This document shows, one piece after another, positions 63,684 to 64,000 of a stretch of DNA of 64,000 nucleotides. How positions within the stretch are numbered: position 1 is the stretch's first letter; each line of letters begins with the position of its first letter. The notes below the pieces were generated by a model. It was not told the DNA's origin and ran no database searches. It worked only from the letters and a program-made list of their open reading frames with translations. The translations under genes and the position numbers were made by a program. This DNA is from Richelia sinica FACHB-800 (GTDB lineage: Bacteria; Cyanobacteriota; Cyanobacteriia; Cyanobacteriales; Nostocaceae): assembly GCF_014698825.1 (NCBI RefSeq), contig NZ_JACJTT010000004.1, positions 1 through 64,000 of the forward strand, in the 5' to 3' direction.

Positions 63684-64000
63684 TTTTCTAACCTTTTTGG
63701 TAGCAATAATACGTAAAATTTATGAGCTTCACTCCCACTCCTCACTGTGAACGGAGAAAGGGGATTAATTGGTTATTAACACCCTAAAAGCAGAAATTGA
63801 AGTTTTTCTCATCTTCACAGCTACTCATCTTCCCTGTTGTGATGTTGAAGAGGTCAAAAATTCATACCCATATGAAACAAGAATGAATACCTATGAAAAC
63901 ATACTTATTTAATTTTGAACTTTTAATCTTTAATTTGTATGAGGTTTGTATAATTCTGACCAAACATTGATATCTTGAATAATGAAGACTAGATGTATCA
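63684..64000. other. Terminal intergenic region
   Basis: About 315 bases to the window edge with no credible gene. It should contain the cobS promoter on the minus strand; no cobalamin riboswitch pattern was recognised. Confidence 0.45.

Overview
The window reads as chromosomal DNA of a filamentous, probably heterocyst-forming cyanobacterium (Nostocales-like). The evidence is the frequent octamer GCGATCGC (HIP1), the cyanobacterial gene content (nrtABC, cpcT, crtR, DUF3086/DUF3119, a pyruvate kinase with a C-terminal PEP-utilizer domain, ComFB), the many sensor kinases, short tandem repeats of the TTGGTAA type and several palindromic interspersed repeats. Species cannot be fixed from the sequence alone.

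Layout. 1-3.8 kb: a nitrate ABC transporter operon on the minus strand (nrtA-nrtB-nrtC), with nrtC cut off by what looks like an insertion sequence running out of the left edge. 4.7-8.9 kb: a giant CheB-CheR-PAS-histidine kinase-receiver fusion. 9.0-11.9 kb: an unusual fusion of a PlsY-like membrane domain with PEP-synthase-like domains. 12.6-21.3 kb: housekeeping and conserved cyanobacterial genes (a 46-aa membrane protein, a rhodanese-like protein, an OmpR regulator, plsY, DUF3086, DUF3119, mlaE, sppA, aroH). 21.4-24.9 kb: a TRAP transporter for an organic acid.

24.9-36.8 kb is the most accessory-looking part. It holds a tRNA-like element with an aberrant anticodon arm, a D12-class adenine methylase paired with a HEPN-motif protein, leuS, an ATPase/TOPRIM-like gene pair resembling two-gene anti-phage cassettes (PARIS or OLD type), a REC-GAF-PAS-GAF-GGDEF diguanylate cyclase, and a higBA toxin-antitoxin module with three near-identical operators. 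36.9-54.3 kb: tRNA-Cys, cpcT, the phosphate transporter pstSCAB, two related PAS histidine kinases (the first with a decayed ATP-binding domain), comFB, an O-methyltransferase, crtR, pyruvate kinase, a bestrophin-like channel and a divergent phosphoribulokinase-family protein.

54.6-60.8 kb: two large, divergently transcribed, probably exported multidomain proteins (CAP/SdrD/Calx-beta/RTX; and Calx-beta/VCBS-like/Kre9-like/CHAP). The second carries near-identical tandem DNA repeats. 60.8-62 kb: a HIP1-based minisatellite with a 28-30 bp period, an antitoxin gene and a PIN toxin gene broken by one in-frame stop, then a second decayed minisatellite. The window ends with a PPC-domain exported protein and cobS.

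Functionally, the window joins nutrient uptake (nitrate, phosphate, organic acid) and signalling (four multidomain sensor or signalling proteins, two of them linked to c-di-GMP by GGDEF or ComFB) with a region rich in candidate defence and addiction modules around leuS.
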